Assembly: GCF_013839525.1 (NCBI RefSeq)
Contig: NZ_JACDIS010000017.1
Span: 1-64,000 of the forward strand
Direction: 5' to 3'
Length of the DNA stretch: 64,000 nt
Source: Chthonobacter rhizosphaerae
GTDB taxonomy: Bacteria; Pseudomonadota; Alphaproteobacteria; Rhizobiales; Pleomorphomonadaceae
Shown: one piece after another, positions 63,835 to 64,000 of the stretch
How the letters are laid out: every line of letters begins with the position of its first letter
How positions within the stretch are numbered: the first letter of the stretch is position 1
Made by a program: the position numbers and the translations under genes
Notes under the pieces: model-generated
Seen by the model: only the letters and a program-made list of their open reading frames with translations
The model's database searches: none
What the model was told of the DNA's origin: nothing

Positions 63835-64000
63835 GACGACGGAGCGGGCCTCTTCGCGCGGACCACTGGCCCGACCGACGCCGCGCGCGCCGACCGGTCG
63901 CCCTGACCGCTTGCGACGGCCGCCCCTTGATCCTGAGATCGGGATCGGAGCCGGTCCGTTCAAGAGCCTCGATAGGGCTCGACCCGTCAGGTCTTGCCCA

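Overview
The window is GC-rich throughout and looks like a chromosome segment of an alphaproteobacterium, most likely Hyphomicrobiales (Rhizobiales) or a near relative. The evidence is the dnaG-rpoD pair with an alphaproteobacterial-type sigma-70, an Ile2-type CAU tRNA beside it, a TRAP-type carboxylate catabolic operon, and a serine recombinase with DUF2924/DUF3489 remnants. Three blocks can be seen: an accessory locus (0-40 kb), a catabolic module framed by broken genes (40-53 kb), and ordinary core genes (53-64 kb).

Block 1 (about 0.4-38.3 kb) is the remarkable part. A rightward operon (2.2-13.6 kb) encodes, in order: a possible winged-helix protein, a small secreted protein, an OmpA-type protein with a DUF4384-like domain and a QMPQx repeat, a secreted caspase-family protease, a trypsin-caspase fusion, a serpin, and a membrane pseudokinase with a degenerate FGE-like C-terminus. 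Facing it is a leftward Tad (type IVb pilus-like) operon (13.75-24.2 kb): a membrane FHA protein, TadC, TadB, a TadA ATPase with an added FHA-like N-terminus, CpaB, TadE/TadG-like proteins, a TadV prepilin peptidase and a tiny pilin-like protein. No secretin, TadZ, CpaD or TadD is visible. A second TadA/CpaF-like ATPase with a 43-residue membrane peptide is transcribed the other way (24.65-25.9 kb). Then, leftward, come two giant glycosyltransferase proteins (one GT2 + GT41-like + sulfotransferase), a lipoprotein, two secreted FGE-like proteins and a third caspase-family protein with peptidoglycan-binding and Sel1-like regions. I propose that this is one extracytoplasmic system: an envelope machine with a protease cascade (trypsin, caspase, serpin) and FHA/pseudokinase control. 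Its function is not known from the sequence.

Block 2 (38.4-53 kb) starts with an epimerase, then a 3' fragment of an SDR gene and a decayed IS1182-family transposase. A seven-gene leftward operon follows (FAD oxidoreductase, CoA-transferase, TRAP DctPQM, enoyl-CoA hydratase, acyl-CoA dehydrogenase) with a divergent GntR/FCD regulator: uptake and CoA-dependent breakdown of an unidentified carboxylate. Next come a 5' SDR remnant, a tRNA-Ser(CGA) 3' fragment, a serine recombinase, and DUF2924/DUF3489 remnants.

Block 3 (53.2-64 kb) holds tRNA-Ile2(CAU), an MFS transporter, a SIMPL protein, a nitrilase-family amidohydrolase, a SnoaL-like protein, a YciA-type thioesterase, a HlyU-like protein, rpoD, dnaG and an amidoligase-family protein. 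Remnants of mobile elements lie at 0-0.36 kb and 40.3-41.5 kb, on either side of block 1, which suggests it was acquired or rearranged by transfer.
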